This document shows, piece after piece, positions 16,928-24,787 of a stretch of DNA of 62,484 bases. The stretch covers positions 1-62,484 of the forward strand of contig NZ_BOOU01000089.1 in assembly GCF_016863395.1 (NCBI RefSeq), written 5' to 3'. A program made the translations under genes and the position numbers. Every line of letters starts with the position of its first letter. The first letter of the stretch is position 1. The stretch is from Sphaerisporangium rufum (lineage in GTDB: Bacteria > Actinomycetota > Actinomycetes > Streptosporangiales > Streptosporangiaceae). The notes under the pieces are model-generated. The model saw only the letters and a program-made list of their open reading frames with translations, did not search any database and had not been told where the DNA came from.

Positions 16928-16952
16928 CTTTCGGACCGAACCGGTCCGAAAG
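16928..16952. promoter_or_regulatory. Perfect 10-bp inverted repeat, possible operator
   Basis: CTTTCGGACC (16928-16937) and GGTCCGAAAG (16943-16952) are exact complements around GAACC. The site lies about 170 bases before the protease start. It could be an operator or an RNA hairpin; no regulator is assigned. Confidence 0.5.
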
Positions 16953-17130
16953 TTCTCCGTCAAAGGTCCTGGCCAGCGCAAACGGCTCCGAACAGTATTC
17001 CGCCAGGTTGTCCGGTCGCCATACCAGTGGGTCAATCGGTGCGCTCTTCCACCGCACCGGCCATCGCCCTCGGCGTGGTGGGAGAGAACTGTCGCCGGCG
17101 AGACGACGAGCGTGATCACCAAGTAGTGGA

Positions 17131-17153
17131 TCAGACGATCCCTGATCGTCGGA
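17131..17153. promoter_or_regulatory. Inverted repeat upstream of the exported-protein gene
   Basis: GACGATC-CCT-GATCGTC (17134-17150) is perfect and extends by TC/GA across one mismatch on each side. It is about 165 bases before the GTG at 17315. Confidence 0.45.
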
Positions 17154-17314
17154 CTGGATGGGAAAGGTGGAATGCGTCCGGCAAATGGAAGTGCCGGATT
17201 GTCGGAATGGGGAACGTCCGAAAGTCGCCAGAAGTCGCAGTCTTCTTCCGGCGCCGAAGGCCGTGGTCTCACGCCTGGCACGTCTGTCGATGATCTCTTC
17301 CAACAAGGAGAATC

Positions 17315-18400
17315 GTGCGCTATTCACGACCGCAACTGGTCGCCGCGTTGGCGGCACTGACATCGGTCCTCGCCATGGGGGCCGTGCCGGCAGGTGCCGA
17401 CACCCCGGCATCCGGATTCCCTCCGGCCGGCTCCCAGGACTATGTCTACTCGAAAGTGGACTTCGAGAAGGCCCGGCAGGCCGCTCGGGCACGTGACGAG
17501 TTGGCGCGGCTGACGGGGAACGCGGACGAAAAAGCGCCGGAGCGGGCGCGCGCCATCAATGATCACGTACGCGAGGCCCAGGCTCACGGCGACCACGTGA
17601 AGGCCGCGAACGTCGAATACGTCGACATCGACCGGGGATTCGCGCTGATCCTGCCTCGCGATGTTCAGGTGGAGAAGGTCAAGTTCACCCGGCAGGTGAG
17701 ATACCGAGGGGAGGGGGCTGCGAAGGAGTGGCAGTCAGAGTTCTCGGCCACCGTGGAGTCCCAGGAGCCGCGCCTGACCGCGACGCCGCTGACTCCGGAA
17801 ACGCCGGTCGGTGAGACGGCTGTCGCCGCATCACCGACGTGGGGTGCGGGCGCTCCCCTCTTCGCGGCGACCTTCACCGCGATCATCAACGGCCAGGGGC
17901 GGCTGACCGGGAACGTGGAGAAGTACAAGCTGCAGAACGATGGGAACAGTACGTACGACTTCTTCGACTACTATCGGTGGGGCACCGCCACACCGACCGA
18001 TCCTCAGCACTATGTAGCCGGCTTCTACTTGCGCAACTACCCGGACGCGGCCACCCAGTCGAAGATCTCCTACCACAAGTACAGCCCGTACTCCGGATAC
18101 AACGAGTACTGCGGCGAGATCAACGCGTCTCTCAGCTGGTACGCATCGATCGGCGGGACCTTCTACGCTGCTTGCCAGAGCTACAACCCGCAGATAAGCG
18201 GAAATGGCGACTACGCTCTTGTCATGGGGCATAACGGTACGGACAGCCTGACCCGCGGTATCGAGTTCAACAACGGCATCCGGGTTCCGCAGGGATTCAA
18301 CCCGAACACGCGGAACAGTATGAGCCTGGTGATGAAGAATTACTGGGGCAATTCCTGGCAGTGTGTGGCGGACAATACGTCGAGGACCTGCTATCCGTAG
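17315..18400 (+). CDS. Exported protein of unknown function
   Basis: Seen: 361 residues. The N-terminus is a good Sec signal peptide (basic MRYSRPQ, hydrophobic LVAALAALTSVLAMGAV, cleavage near PAGADT). After a charged helical region (about 50-100: KARQAARARDELARLTG) comes a Tyr/Asn-rich C-terminal half with GTATPTDPQHYVAGFYLRNY, HKYSPYSGYNEYCGEI and NSMSLVMKNYWGNSWQCVAD. Three cysteines in that half could form disulfides. I do not recognise the family. GTG at 17315 has AAGGAG five bases before it. Codon use is visibly less GC-rich than in neighbouring genes. A terminator follows at 18435 and a small anchored protein gene at 18501. Confidence 0.75.
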   Translation: MRYSRPQLVAALAALTSVLAMGAVPAGADTPASGFPPAGSQDYVYSKVDFEKARQAARARDELARLTGNADEKAPERARAINDHVREAQAHGDHVKAANVEYVDIDRGFALILPRDVQVEKVKFTRQVRYRGEGAAKEWQSEFSATVESQEPRLTATPLTPETPVGETAVAASPTWGAGAPLFAATFTAIINGQGRLTGNVEKYKLQNDGNSTYDFFDYYRWGTATPTDPQHYVAGFYLRNYPDAATQSKISYHKYSPYSGYNEYCGEINASLSWYASIGGTFYAACQSYNPQISGNGDYALVMGHNGTDSLTRGIEFNNGIRVPQGFNPNTRNSMSLVMKNYWGNSWQCVADNTSRTCYP

Positions 18401-18434
18401 TTCTCGATAGCGAACTGAAGTGAAGGGCGAGGGT

Positions 18435-18462
18435 AGGGTGGTCCGCCAGGTGCGGCCACCCT
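18435..18462 (+). terminator. Hairpin terminator after the exported-protein gene
   Basis: AGGGTGG-T-CCGC pairs with GCGG-CCACCCT around CAGGT (11 pairs, one bulge) and is followed by GCTCCGTTTCG. It lies 35 bases after the stop codon. Confidence 0.6.
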
Positions 18463-18500
18463 GCTCCGTTTCGTGACTTCGTACGAGGTTAGAGGTGAAC

Positions 18501-18884
18501 ATGGTCGTTCGTCATCGCCCGGCACTTGTGGTAGGGCTCGGCGTACTTTCGATGTCGGCGGCCTACGGCCTCGGGTATCTCACCCCGAGGAGCTCGGCCG
18601 TGTCGATCAGGCGGGTGGTCGTCACCTCCGTCGACACGGTGAACCGGCTGATCGAGTTCGAGGACCGAGGCAAGACCGAGATTCTGGGCTTGCGGCCCGC
18701 CTGGATCGACGCGAAAACCAAGGTCTTCTTCAACGATCGACTGCCGCCATGTCTTGCATCGAGCACAGCCGGCGCCCAGGAACCCTACGTCCGGATGGAG
18801 AAGGAGGTGGAACTGGCCACCACTCAGGCGGCCGCAGCCGATGTCGCTCCGGACCAGGAAATACTGGTCTGGATCAAATGCTGA
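18501..18884 (+). CDS. Small exported or membrane-anchored protein of unknown function
   Basis: Seen: 127 residues. One N-terminal hydrophobic segment (ALVVGLGVLSMSAAYGLGYL) can act as signal or anchor. The rest is a soluble domain with VVVTSVDTVNRLIEFEDRGK, WIDAKTKVFFNDRLPPCLAS and a C-terminal EILVWIKC. The two cysteines (in PPCLAS and the last residue) could pair. The ATG at 18501 is preferred over GTG 18495 because AGAGG lies at the right distance. It follows the exported protein at 17315 on the same strand, but a strong hairpin separates them, so common function is only suggested by proximity. I do not recognise the family. Confidence 0.6.
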   Translation: MVVRHRPALVVGLGVLSMSAAYGLGYLTPRSSAVSIRRVVVTSVDTVNRLIEFEDRGKTEILGLRPAWIDAKTKVFFNDRLPPCLASSTAGAQEPYVRMEKEVELATTQAAAADVAPDQEILVWIKC

Positions 18885-18939
18885 CAGCGCGGCGGCCATC
18901 CAGATCGGCGCGCCGCCTTCCCGATGCGTGGACGCCGGG

Positions 18940-19215
18940 TGTCGTTGGTATGACGAGCCGGAGCTGGGTTCGGAGATCGGCCTGTGCTGGGAGCTGACCA
19001 CCGGTCCTTGTGGTGTCGACTACACCGGGCGAGCGGTCGAATCCGAACACGCGGCTCTGATCGTGGTGGCGGGGCGGCCGCACGATGACGGAAACCTGTG
19101 CACGGCCGAGGGATACCCCAGACAGGTGACCTTGCGGCTCGACCGCGCTCTGGGCGGGCGGGCGGTGTTGGAAGCCGTGGAGGGAATGCCGGTTCCCGTC
19201 GATCTCGCGAAATAG
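18940..19215 (+). pseudogene. Gene remnants: regulator fragment joined to the 3' end of another gene
   Basis: Residues encoded at 18946-18996 read WYDEPELGSEIGLCWEL, the same as a segment of the regulator at 19271-20650. The two 51-base blocks (18946-18996 and 20303-20353) differ at only two positions, and identity stops abruptly on both sides. The open frame continues to 19215 as a C-terminal domain (CGVDYTGRAVESEHAALIVV, then GRPHDDGNLCTAEGYPRQ and VEGMPVPVDLAK) that looks like the end of a genuine secreted-type protein but has no start, signal or N-terminal half. I read the stretch as two broken genes fused by rearrangement. Confidence 0.6.
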
Positions 19216-19270
19216 TCGTACCTCGGCCGCCCGGTAGAAACGGTGCTCAAATCCGGCCGAGGGCGAGCCG

Positions 19271-20650
19271 GTGCGGCGGTGGCGCAGGTTCCGGCACCGC
19301 ACGCCTGCCGGAGCATCGCTTCCCGATCCGCGGGCGCCGGGTGGTCGTTTCCAGGTCGTTCCGGTGTGGGTGTCGCCGACGACCTGGAGCCGTTGGGAGC
19401 GGGGCCGCCAGGAGATCCGGCCGGTGTACCGGGCGCGGATGGCCCAGGTGTTCGGGGTGGACCCGATCGAGGTCGAGCGCTGGATCGAGGGCACCGACCC
19501 GGTCGATACGGAAGCCTGGCTCCGCACCGACTTCAATGACCCGTCCATCCCGACTACCGTCGAGGCCGCCGGACGACTCTGGAGGTGCGACGTGGATCCG
19601 GATCGCCGCCACCTGCTGGCCGCGCTGCCGTTCGTCCCGGCGGCGCTGGGCGGCTGGCTCTCGGCCTGGGCCTACGGCGCCCCGGTCGCGCCGGCGGCGC
19701 ACGAGGGCTCGGGGCCGCTCGTCGGACCTTCCGATGTGCGGCGGATCGTCGAGGCCCGGCAGGCGTTCGGCCAGATGGACCACCGGTTCGGCGCGGGCCT
19801 GGTGCGTCCGGCGGTGGTGGACTACCTGAACGGCACCGTCACCCCGTTGCTACGCGGCCGGTACACCGCTCAGGTGGGCGCCGAACTGATGACGGCCGCG
19901 GCGGCGATGACGCAGATGGCCGGGTGGACCGCCTTCGATCTCGGCCGCCATGGGCTGGCGCAGCAGTACTTCGGTCAAGCACTCAAGCTGTCCAAGGCCG
20001 GCGGTGACGCGCTGACCGGCGTCTGGGTGCTGACGAGCATGGCCCATCAGGCGATCTGGCTGGGCCATCGTTCACAGGCGGCCTGGCTGTCCCGTGCGGC
20101 GGTGGAGACCGCGCGCCGGACCCAGGCTCCACCGCGGGTCCTGGCCCCATTGCTGGTCAGGGAGGCGTGGATCGTGGCCTTGCAGTCGAGCCAGGCCGGT
20201 GCGGTGGACGCGCACGCCGCCAGGCAGGTGCAGCAATTGCTGGATGAAGCCGAACGCGTGCACGCCCAAGGCGGCAGCGATCGCGATCCGTTCTGGACGG
20301 CCTGGTACGACGAGCCGGAGCTGGGCTCGGAGATCGGCCTGTGCTGGGAGCTGCTCGGTGCCTATGACCGGGCCGCGGACCTGGCGAACGCGGCGATCCG
20401 TGCGTTCGCCGAGAAGCGGCCTCGATCGGCGCAGATCAACTGGATGAACGCGGCGGACGCCTACCTGGGCATGGGGGAGGTGGAGCAGGCGGTGGAGACG
20501 GCGCGGGCGGCCGTTCCGCTGGCCGGGTCGCTGACGTCGGCGCGCTCGGTGGAGCGGGTCCGGAAGTTCGCCGACCGGCTGGAGCCGTACGCCGCCACCG
20601 TCCAGGTCAGGGAGTTCCGCGCCTACCTGAACGCCGAACTCGCCTCCTGA
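19271..20650 (+). CDS. XRE-type TPR-like regulator with damaged or truncated HTH
   Basis: Seen: up to 459 residues. The second half of a Cro/C1 helix-turn-helix is clear (SPTTWSRWERGRQEIRPVYR, then ARMAQVFGVDPIEVERWI). However, the first HTH helices expected before it are replaced by an unrelated Arg/Pro-rich stretch (RRFRHRTPAGASLPDPRAPG). The rest is a helical TPR-like region (QQYFGQALKLSKAGGDALTG, WYDEPELGSEIGLCWELLGA, INWMNAADAYLGMGEVEQAV), as in streptomycete XRE regulators of development or antibiotic production. The GTG at 19271 is the earliest start without strong ribosome-site support. Upstream lie remnants of a related sequence, so the 5' end was probably altered by rearrangement. 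DNA binding is doubtful. Confidence 0.65.
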   Translation: MRRWRRFRHRTPAGASLPDPRAPGGRFQVVPVWVSPTTWSRWERGRQEIRPVYRARMAQVFGVDPIEVERWIEGTDPVDTEAWLRTDFNDPSIPTTVEAAGRLWRCDVDPDRRHLLAALPFVPAALGGWLSAWAYGAPVAPAAHEGSGPLVGPSDVRRIVEARQAFGQMDHRFGAGLVRPAVVDYLNGTVTPLLRGRYTAQVGAELMTAAAAMTQMAGWTAFDLGRHGLAQQYFGQALKLSKAGGDALTGVWVLTSMAHQAIWLGHRSQAAWLSRAAVETARRTQAPPRVLAPLLVREAWIVALQSSQAGAVDAHAARQVQQLLDEAERVHAQGGSDRDPFWTAWYDEPELGSEIGLCWELLGAYDRAADLANAAIRAFAEKRPRSAQINWMNAADAYLGMGEVEQAVETARAAVPLAGSLTSARSVERVRKFADRLEPYAATVQVREFRAYLNAELAS

Positions 20651-20773
20651 GAGCCCGCCGCACGTCGAACGGACGCCGGAACGGACGCGGCGCGACCGGA
20701 ACCGAGGGGGCGCGGGTCGGGGTGGGAGCCGGACGGGCCGGGGTGGAAACGGCACGGGGCCGGGACTAACACG

Positions 20774-20810
20774 GCGAGGGCCGGGACGGTCGTGCCGTCC
20801 CGGCCCTCGC
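20774..20810. terminator. 16-bp perfect stem terminator between convergent genes
   Basis: GCGAGGGCCGGGACGG and CCGTCCCGGCCCTCGC are exact complements around TCGTG. The hairpin lies just before the stop of the minus-strand DUF5941 gene and serves both convergent transcripts. Confidence 0.8.
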
Positions 20811-20821
20811 GCGCCGGCGGA

Positions 20822-21538
20822 TCAGGCCTTGTCGGCCTCGCCGGTGGTCTGCTCCAAGGCCTCCTCCGGGGAGGCCTCCAGGTCGTCGGACGCCTGCGCC
20901 AGCGCGGTCTCCTTGTCCAGCCGCACCCAGCTGGTGACGCTCTCCACCGCGAACAGCACGCCGAGGTACAGCGACAGCGCCGCGGTCACCCAGGTAAGCA
21001 GGCCGAGGGCGGCGCCGGCGCCGAGCAGCAGCAGCCGGACCTCCCAGCCGAGCCCGGCCCGGAACACCCACGGCGCCGGCCAGATGCTCTGCCGGGTGCG
21101 GTACACCGTGTCGTAGGTGTGGTAGCCGACCACGTAGATCAGCACGAACAGCAGCCACTTGGGCGTGCCGGCGGCCAGCCCGAGCAGGATGATCGTGAGG
21201 AACTCGGTGCCGCGGATCAGCGGCGGCACCAGCCAGTCGAACCGGCCGAGATGGTCGCGCGGCGCGGTGGGCACCACGAGCACGACCATGGCGAGCACCG
21301 GCACCAGCATGATCGCGCCGCGGCCCGGGTCCAGCACGCCGCCCAGCCCGACGGCGACCACCGCCACCAGCGCGAGCAGCGCGGCCGGCACCGGCGGCAC
21401 CCCGCGGCCGATCCGGTCGCGCAGCACGGCCACCAGCGGGCCGTCGTCGCGGTAGGCCAGCAGCCGGGCGGTCTGCACCCGCCGCCGCTCCTCGTCGGGA
21501 TCGAGCAGCGGGGCCGGGGCCTGGGGTTGGGTGATCAT
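20822..21538 (-). CDS. DUF5941-type membrane protein coupled to a CDP-alcohol phosphotransferase
   Basis: Seen: 238 residues. A cytosolic start (LLDPDEERRRVQTARLLAYR) is followed by four to six hydrophobic helices (VPAALLALVAVVAVGLGGVL, AIMLVPVLAMVVLVV, EFLTIILLGLAAGTPKWLLF, LLLLGAGAALGLLTWVTAAL) and an acidic tail. The HTYDTVYRTR segment between helices is conserved in this group. Its ATG overlaps the stop of the upstream CDP-alcohol phosphotransferase by four bases, so the two are one unit. The function is unknown; the pairing suggests a partner in making or moving a phospho-polyol lipid head group. Confidence 0.75.
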   Translation of the reverse strand: MITQPQAPAPLLDPDEERRRVQTARLLAYRDDGPLVAVLRDRIGRGVPPVPAALLALVAVVAVGLGGVLDPGRGAIMLVPVLAMVVLVVPTAPRDHLGRFDWLVPPLIRGTEFLTIILLGLAAGTPKWLLFVLIYVVGYHTYDTVYRTRQSIWPAPWVFRAGLGWEVRLLLLGAGAALGLLTWVTAALSLYLGVLFAVESVTSWVRLDKETALAQASDDLEASPEEALEQTTGEADKA

Positions 21539-23112
21539 GCGAGCGACCTCATGAGACGTCCGGTGAGCGTGTAGGCGGCCGCGATGCCGCCCCAGATCAC
21601 GAGGGTGAGGAACGTGACGCGGGGCTCGAAGAGCGCCGCGGTGATCGCGATGGCGGCGAACCGCTCGCCGATCGGGAAGACGATCATCTTGCGGGCCCAG
21701 TGCACGGCGCGGAACCGGCCGGCCTTGGTCCACAGCTTCAGCGCGCCGCGCACCCCTCCGGTGCGCGAGGCCCGGCGCTTCTCCAGCGCGTCGCGCAGCG
21801 GCCGGTCGTCGGCGGCGGTCAGCTCCAGCGTCGGCAGCGGGACGGGGGCCTTGCGCCGGTTGGCGGCGCCGAAGGAGAAGTCGAGCAGGTGGCGTACCGA
21901 CTGCAGCGATAGCGCGATCAGCGCCAGCGTCCATACGTCGCCCTGGCCGGCCACGATCGAGCCGACCGCGAGGCCGGCGAACACCACGTACTCCTTGGCG
22001 CGGTCGAACGTCGCGTCCAGCCAGGCGCCGAGCACGCCGAACTTGCGAGCGTACCGGGCGACCTGCCCGTCCACGCAGTCGAACACGAACGCGAAGTAGA
22101 TCAGCAGGCCGCCGGCCACCGCCCCGGCGCGGGTGCCGGTGGCGAAGGCCAGCGCGGCGAGCACGCCGAGCGCGATCGAGATCATGGTGACCTGGTTCGG
22201 CGTCAGCCCGCGCCGGGCCGCCCAGCGGGCGATGAAGCGGGAGTAGGTGCTGACGAAGAAGGTGGTGAAGAAGCCGTCGGCGCCCTTGACCGCGTTGTTC
22301 AGCCGGGCGCGGTCCTCGTCGATCTCCGACATCGCGGCGACCGCCGCGTCCGCCTCGGCCTGCGACCAGGCCCGGGCGTAGAACAGGTCGCGGCGGCCGC
22401 GGATGCCGACCGACACGCCGCGGCGGACCAGGCCGAGCACCAGCAGCTGGACCAGGTCGTCCTCCGGGCCGAACAGGTGGGCCATGCCGGCCAGCTCGCG
22501 TGCCGCCGCGGCCAGGGTGGCGGCGTGCCGCTGGTGCACGTACAGCGGGCCGAGCAGCACGCTGTTGGGCCGGGTGACCGCGTGGTAGGCCGAGCCGACC
22601 GAGATGACCCGCGAGCGGCCGGACCGGGCCCGGACGATCAGGCCCTCGAGGGTGCGGTCGCCGATCTCCGGCTGCGCCTCCTCGATCGGCACCTCGTCCG
22701 CGATCGGCTCACCGTTCTCGTCCTCCTGGCGGGGCTCCTTGGCGATCAGGGCGAGCGCGCCGCGCTTGCTCTTGGTGATCTGGTAGATCAGCTCGTCGTG
22801 GACGACCGCGCCGGCCGGGATGAGGAACAGGTTGTCGGCGGCGTGCTCGGCGGCGTCGGCGACGGCGTGCAGGTCGCCGGCCAGGTCGGCGGACTCGGCC
22901 ACCCGGCCGGGCAGGCCGCGCAGGTCGCCGGCCTCGGCGGGCCGGACGATGGCGACGGGCTCGGGGTCCAGCGCGACGGCCTGGGCGTGCAGGCGCGAAA
23001 GGACGGTGGGCGAGCCGGGAAGGGACGTCAGCGCCAGGCGACCGGGCGGGACGTGCGGTTCGGTGGAACCGATCGGGCCGGGCGAGGAGCCCAGCAGGAC
23101 CACGCGGGTCAT
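21535..23112 (-). CDS. CDP-alcohol phosphatidyltransferase with N-terminal nucleotidyltransferase-like domain
   Basis: Seen: 525 residues. The C-terminal membrane part has the full CDP-alcohol phosphotransferase motif D-x-x-D-G-x-x-A-R-x8-G-x3-D-x3-D as FDCVDGQVARYARKF then GVLGAWLDATFDRAKEY, flanked by helices. The N-terminal 280 residues resemble a divergent nucleotidyltransferase-like domain (VVLLGSSPGPIGSTEPHVPP) with AVKGADGFFTTFF at the junction. Family knowledge: such fusions transfer a phospho-polyol from a CDP-activated donor to a lipid acceptor, as in phosphatidylinositol-type synthesis; the exact donor is unknown. ATG at 23112. It is translationally coupled to the DUF5941 gene. Confidence 0.85.
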   Translation of the reverse strand: MTRVVLLGSSPGPIGSTEPHVPPGRLALTSLPGSPTVLSRLHAQAVALDPEPVAIVRPAEAGDLRGLPGRVAESADLAGDLHAVADAAEHAADNLFLIPAGAVVHDELIYQITKSKRGALALIAKEPRQEDENGEPIADEVPIEEAQPEIGDRTLEGLIVRARSGRSRVISVGSAYHAVTRPNSVLLGPLYVHQRHAATLAAAARELAGMAHLFGPEDDLVQLLVLGLVRRGVSVGIRGRRDLFYARAWSQAEADAAVAAMSEIDEDRARLNNAVKGADGFFTTFFVSTYSRFIARWAARRGLTPNQVTMISIALGVLAALAFATGTRAGAVAGGLLIYFAFVFDCVDGQVARYARKFGVLGAWLDATFDRAKEYVVFAGLAVGSIVAGQGDVWTLALIALSLQSVRHLLDFSFGAANRRKAPVPLPTLELTAADDRPLRDALEKRRASRTGGVRGALKLWTKAGRFRAVHWARKMIVFPIGERFAAIAITAALFEPRVTFLTLVIWGGIAAAYTLTGRLMRSLA

Positions 23113-23271
23113 GTCACCCTTTCAGGCAGCGTGCGAGGAGGCGGAGGCGAGCGTAGAGGGGTTGCCGCCAGGTGGAAGAGTTTAGTGACTGTTCTTCCTC
23201 CGGACGCCACCAGCCGGGGACCCGAGACCGATTCGTCGCAACAAGGAGTCACATCCTTTTCAGGGGTCTCC

Positions 23272-23294
23272 ATGACAACAATCCCATTTGTCAT
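23272..23294 (-). terminator. Hairpin overlapping the MarR stop codon
   Basis: ATGACAA (23272-23278) and TTGTCAT (23288-23294) are exact complements and include the minus-strand stop codon of the MarR gene. The T-run lies on the wrong side for that transcript, so termination is only possible, not shown. Confidence 0.3.
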
Positions 23295-23800
23295 TTTTGC
23301 CGTTCTTTGCCATCACTCGCCGGAGCGGATGTTCCCGGCGCTCCGCCCTCCTCGCCCGCCTGATCGTTGGCGTCCAGCACCCGGCGCAGCAGCGTTTCCA
23401 GCGTGAGCCGCTCGGCGTCGGTGAGCGGATCCAGCAGCGGCCGCTGGGACACGCGGGCGGCGGCGTGCAACCGGTCCAGCAGGACGCGACCTGCCTCGCC
23501 GAGCACGACCCGGTGGCGCCGGCGGTCCTGCGGGTCCGGCGTCCGGGTGACCAGTCCGGCGGCCTCCAGGTGGTCGATGCGCACGCTCAGGTGACTCTTG
23601 TCGATCCGGAGGTACCCGGCGAGCTCGCGCTGGGACGCCGGTCCGAAATCATCGAGCGCGGTGAGGATCGCATGGTGGCCGAGGAGCAGCCCGTGCCGTT
23701 CCAGGGTCGCTTCGAGGTGACGGGTGCCGTACTTGGCCACCTGGGAGGCCAGGTACGAGTGCAGCGCGAGCAGGGAGGGAGGGCGCGGTGATCCTGGCAT
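23291..23800 (-). CDS. MarR-family transcriptional regulator
   Basis: Seen: 169 residues. Helical start (LLALHSYLASQVAKYGTRHL), winged helix-turn-helix (GPASQRELAGYLRIDKSHLS, then VRIDHLEAAGLVTRTPDPQD) with the basic wing DRRRHRVVL, and dimerisation helices. ATG at 23800; a TTG six bases further up is less likely. A palindrome at 23810-23826 lies in the 59-base space to the divergent NmrA-type gene, so it probably represses both. The C-terminus is a short low-complexity tail. Ligand unknown; MarR/NmrA pairs often answer electrophiles or redox stress. Confidence 0.9.
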   Translation of the reverse strand: MPGSPRPPSLLALHSYLASQVAKYGTRHLEATLERHGLLLGHHAILTALDDFGPASQRELAGYLRIDKSHLSVRIDHLEAAGLVTRTPDPQDRRRHRVVLGEAGRVLLDRLHAAARVSQRPLLDPLTDAERLTLETLLRRVLDANDQAGEEGGAPGTSAPASDGKERQK

Positions 23801-23809
23801 GGCCAAAAT

Positions 23810-23826
23810 AGTAGCAGCACGCTACT
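23810..23826. promoter_or_regulatory. MarR operator in the divergent MarR/NmrA promoter
   Basis: AGTAGC-AGCAC-GCTACT is a perfect 6-bp inverted repeat located 10 bases from the MarR ATG and 33 bases from the NmrA-type GTG. Confidence 0.65.
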
Positions 23827-23859
23827 GTTGCGCCTTGCAACCGATCTGGAGGAGTAATC

Positions 23860-24726
23860 GTGGACGGTAAGGGACCCATCGTGGTGACCGGGGCGACTGG
23901 CAGGCAGGGGGGCGCGGTGGCGCGTCACCTGATCGACCGAGGCTGGGCCGTGCGGGCTCTCGTTCGCGACCCTGACGGGCCGAACGCCCAGGAGCTGGCC
24001 CGACGTGGCGCGGCCATCACGGCCGGCGATCTGGACGACCGGGAGTCGATGAAGACGGCCCTGGCCGGCGCCTACGGGGTGTTCAGCGTGCAGGGTTTCA
24101 CCGGTCCCGACGGCGTGGCCGGCGAGATGCGGCAGGGCCGCCTGCTCGCCGAGACCGCGGCCGAGGCCGGCGTCTCCCACCTGGTGTACAGCTCGGTCGG
24201 CGGCGCGGAACGCGACACCGGGATCCCGCACTTCGCCAGCAAATGGCGGATCGAGCAGGCCATCGCCGCGCTCGGCCTGCCCGCGACGATCCTGCGACCG
24301 GTGTTCTTCATGGAGAACTTCGCGTTCATGGGCCCGCGTCCGGCCGGTGACGAGCTGGTCCTGCGGTTGGCCCTGCGCCCGCAGACCACCCTGCAGATGA
24401 TCGCCGTGGACGACATCGGCCGGATCGCGGCCACGGTGTTCGACCGGCGCGGCGAATACCTGGGTAGGGCCATCGAGATAGCGGGTGACCAGCTGACCGG
24501 GCCGCGGATCGCGGCCGAGTTCGCCGCGGCGGCGGGCCGTCCGGTCCGGTTCGAGCAGCAGCCGCGTGCGGAGCTCGCGGCCTGGTCCGGTGAGGTCGCC
24601 ACGATGTTCGACTGGTTCGACCAGGCCGGCTACCAGGCCGACATCCCGGCCCTGCGCCGTCACCATCCCGGCCTGCATACGCTGGCCGACTGGCTGCGGG
24701 AGTCGCGATGGGCGCCGGCCGGCTGA
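23860..24726 (+). CDS. NmrA/HSCARG-family NAD(P)-binding protein
   Basis: Seen: 288 residues. The N-terminus IVVTGATGRQGGAVARHLID is the G-x-x-G-x-x-G dinucleotide loop of the NmrA group. VRALVRDPDGPNAQELARRG follows, then AYGVFSVQGFTG, VSHLVYSSVGGAERDTGIPH, ILRPVFFMENF and a C-terminal substrate half. NmrA/HSCARG proteins are redox-sensing or oxidoreductase-like and often lack the SDR tyrosine. GTG at 23860 is preceded by GGAGGAG. It diverges from the MarR gene over a shared operator. This is the third SDR-like gene with its own adjacent regulator in this window. Confidence 0.88.
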   Translation: MDGKGPIVVTGATGRQGGAVARHLIDRGWAVRALVRDPDGPNAQELARRGAAITAGDLDDRESMKTALAGAYGVFSVQGFTGPDGVAGEMRQGRLLAETAAEAGVSHLVYSSVGGAERDTGIPHFASKWRIEQAIAALGLPATILRPVFFMENFAFMGPRPAGDELVLRLALRPQTTLQMIAVDDIGRIAATVFDRRGEYLGRAIEIAGDQLTGPRIAAEFAAAAGRPVRFEQQPRAELAAWSGEVATMFDWFDQAGYQADIPALRRHHPGLHTLADWLRESRWAPAG

Positions 24727-24787
24727 CCGGGGCCCGCCCCGGGATCGCCCGGACCGGTCGTGATGGGCCGCCGCCTAGACTGGGCCG

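Larger units (their letters stand above)
16760..17314. other. 555-base intergenic region with two inverted repeats
   Basis: This divergent spacer separates the protease operon and the exported-protein gene. I see no convincing gene in it. It holds a perfect 10-bp inverted repeat at 16928-16952 and a second at 17131-17153, and is less GC-rich than its surroundings from about 17110 onward. Promoters for both flanking units must lie here, but no unambiguous -35/-10 pair stands out. Confidence 0.6.

Noticed and set aside
16767-17492. Open frames in the 555-base spacer before the exported protein
   Set aside because: They have no recognisable domain, no signal and no ribosome site, and overlap the inverted repeats and the start of the real gene.
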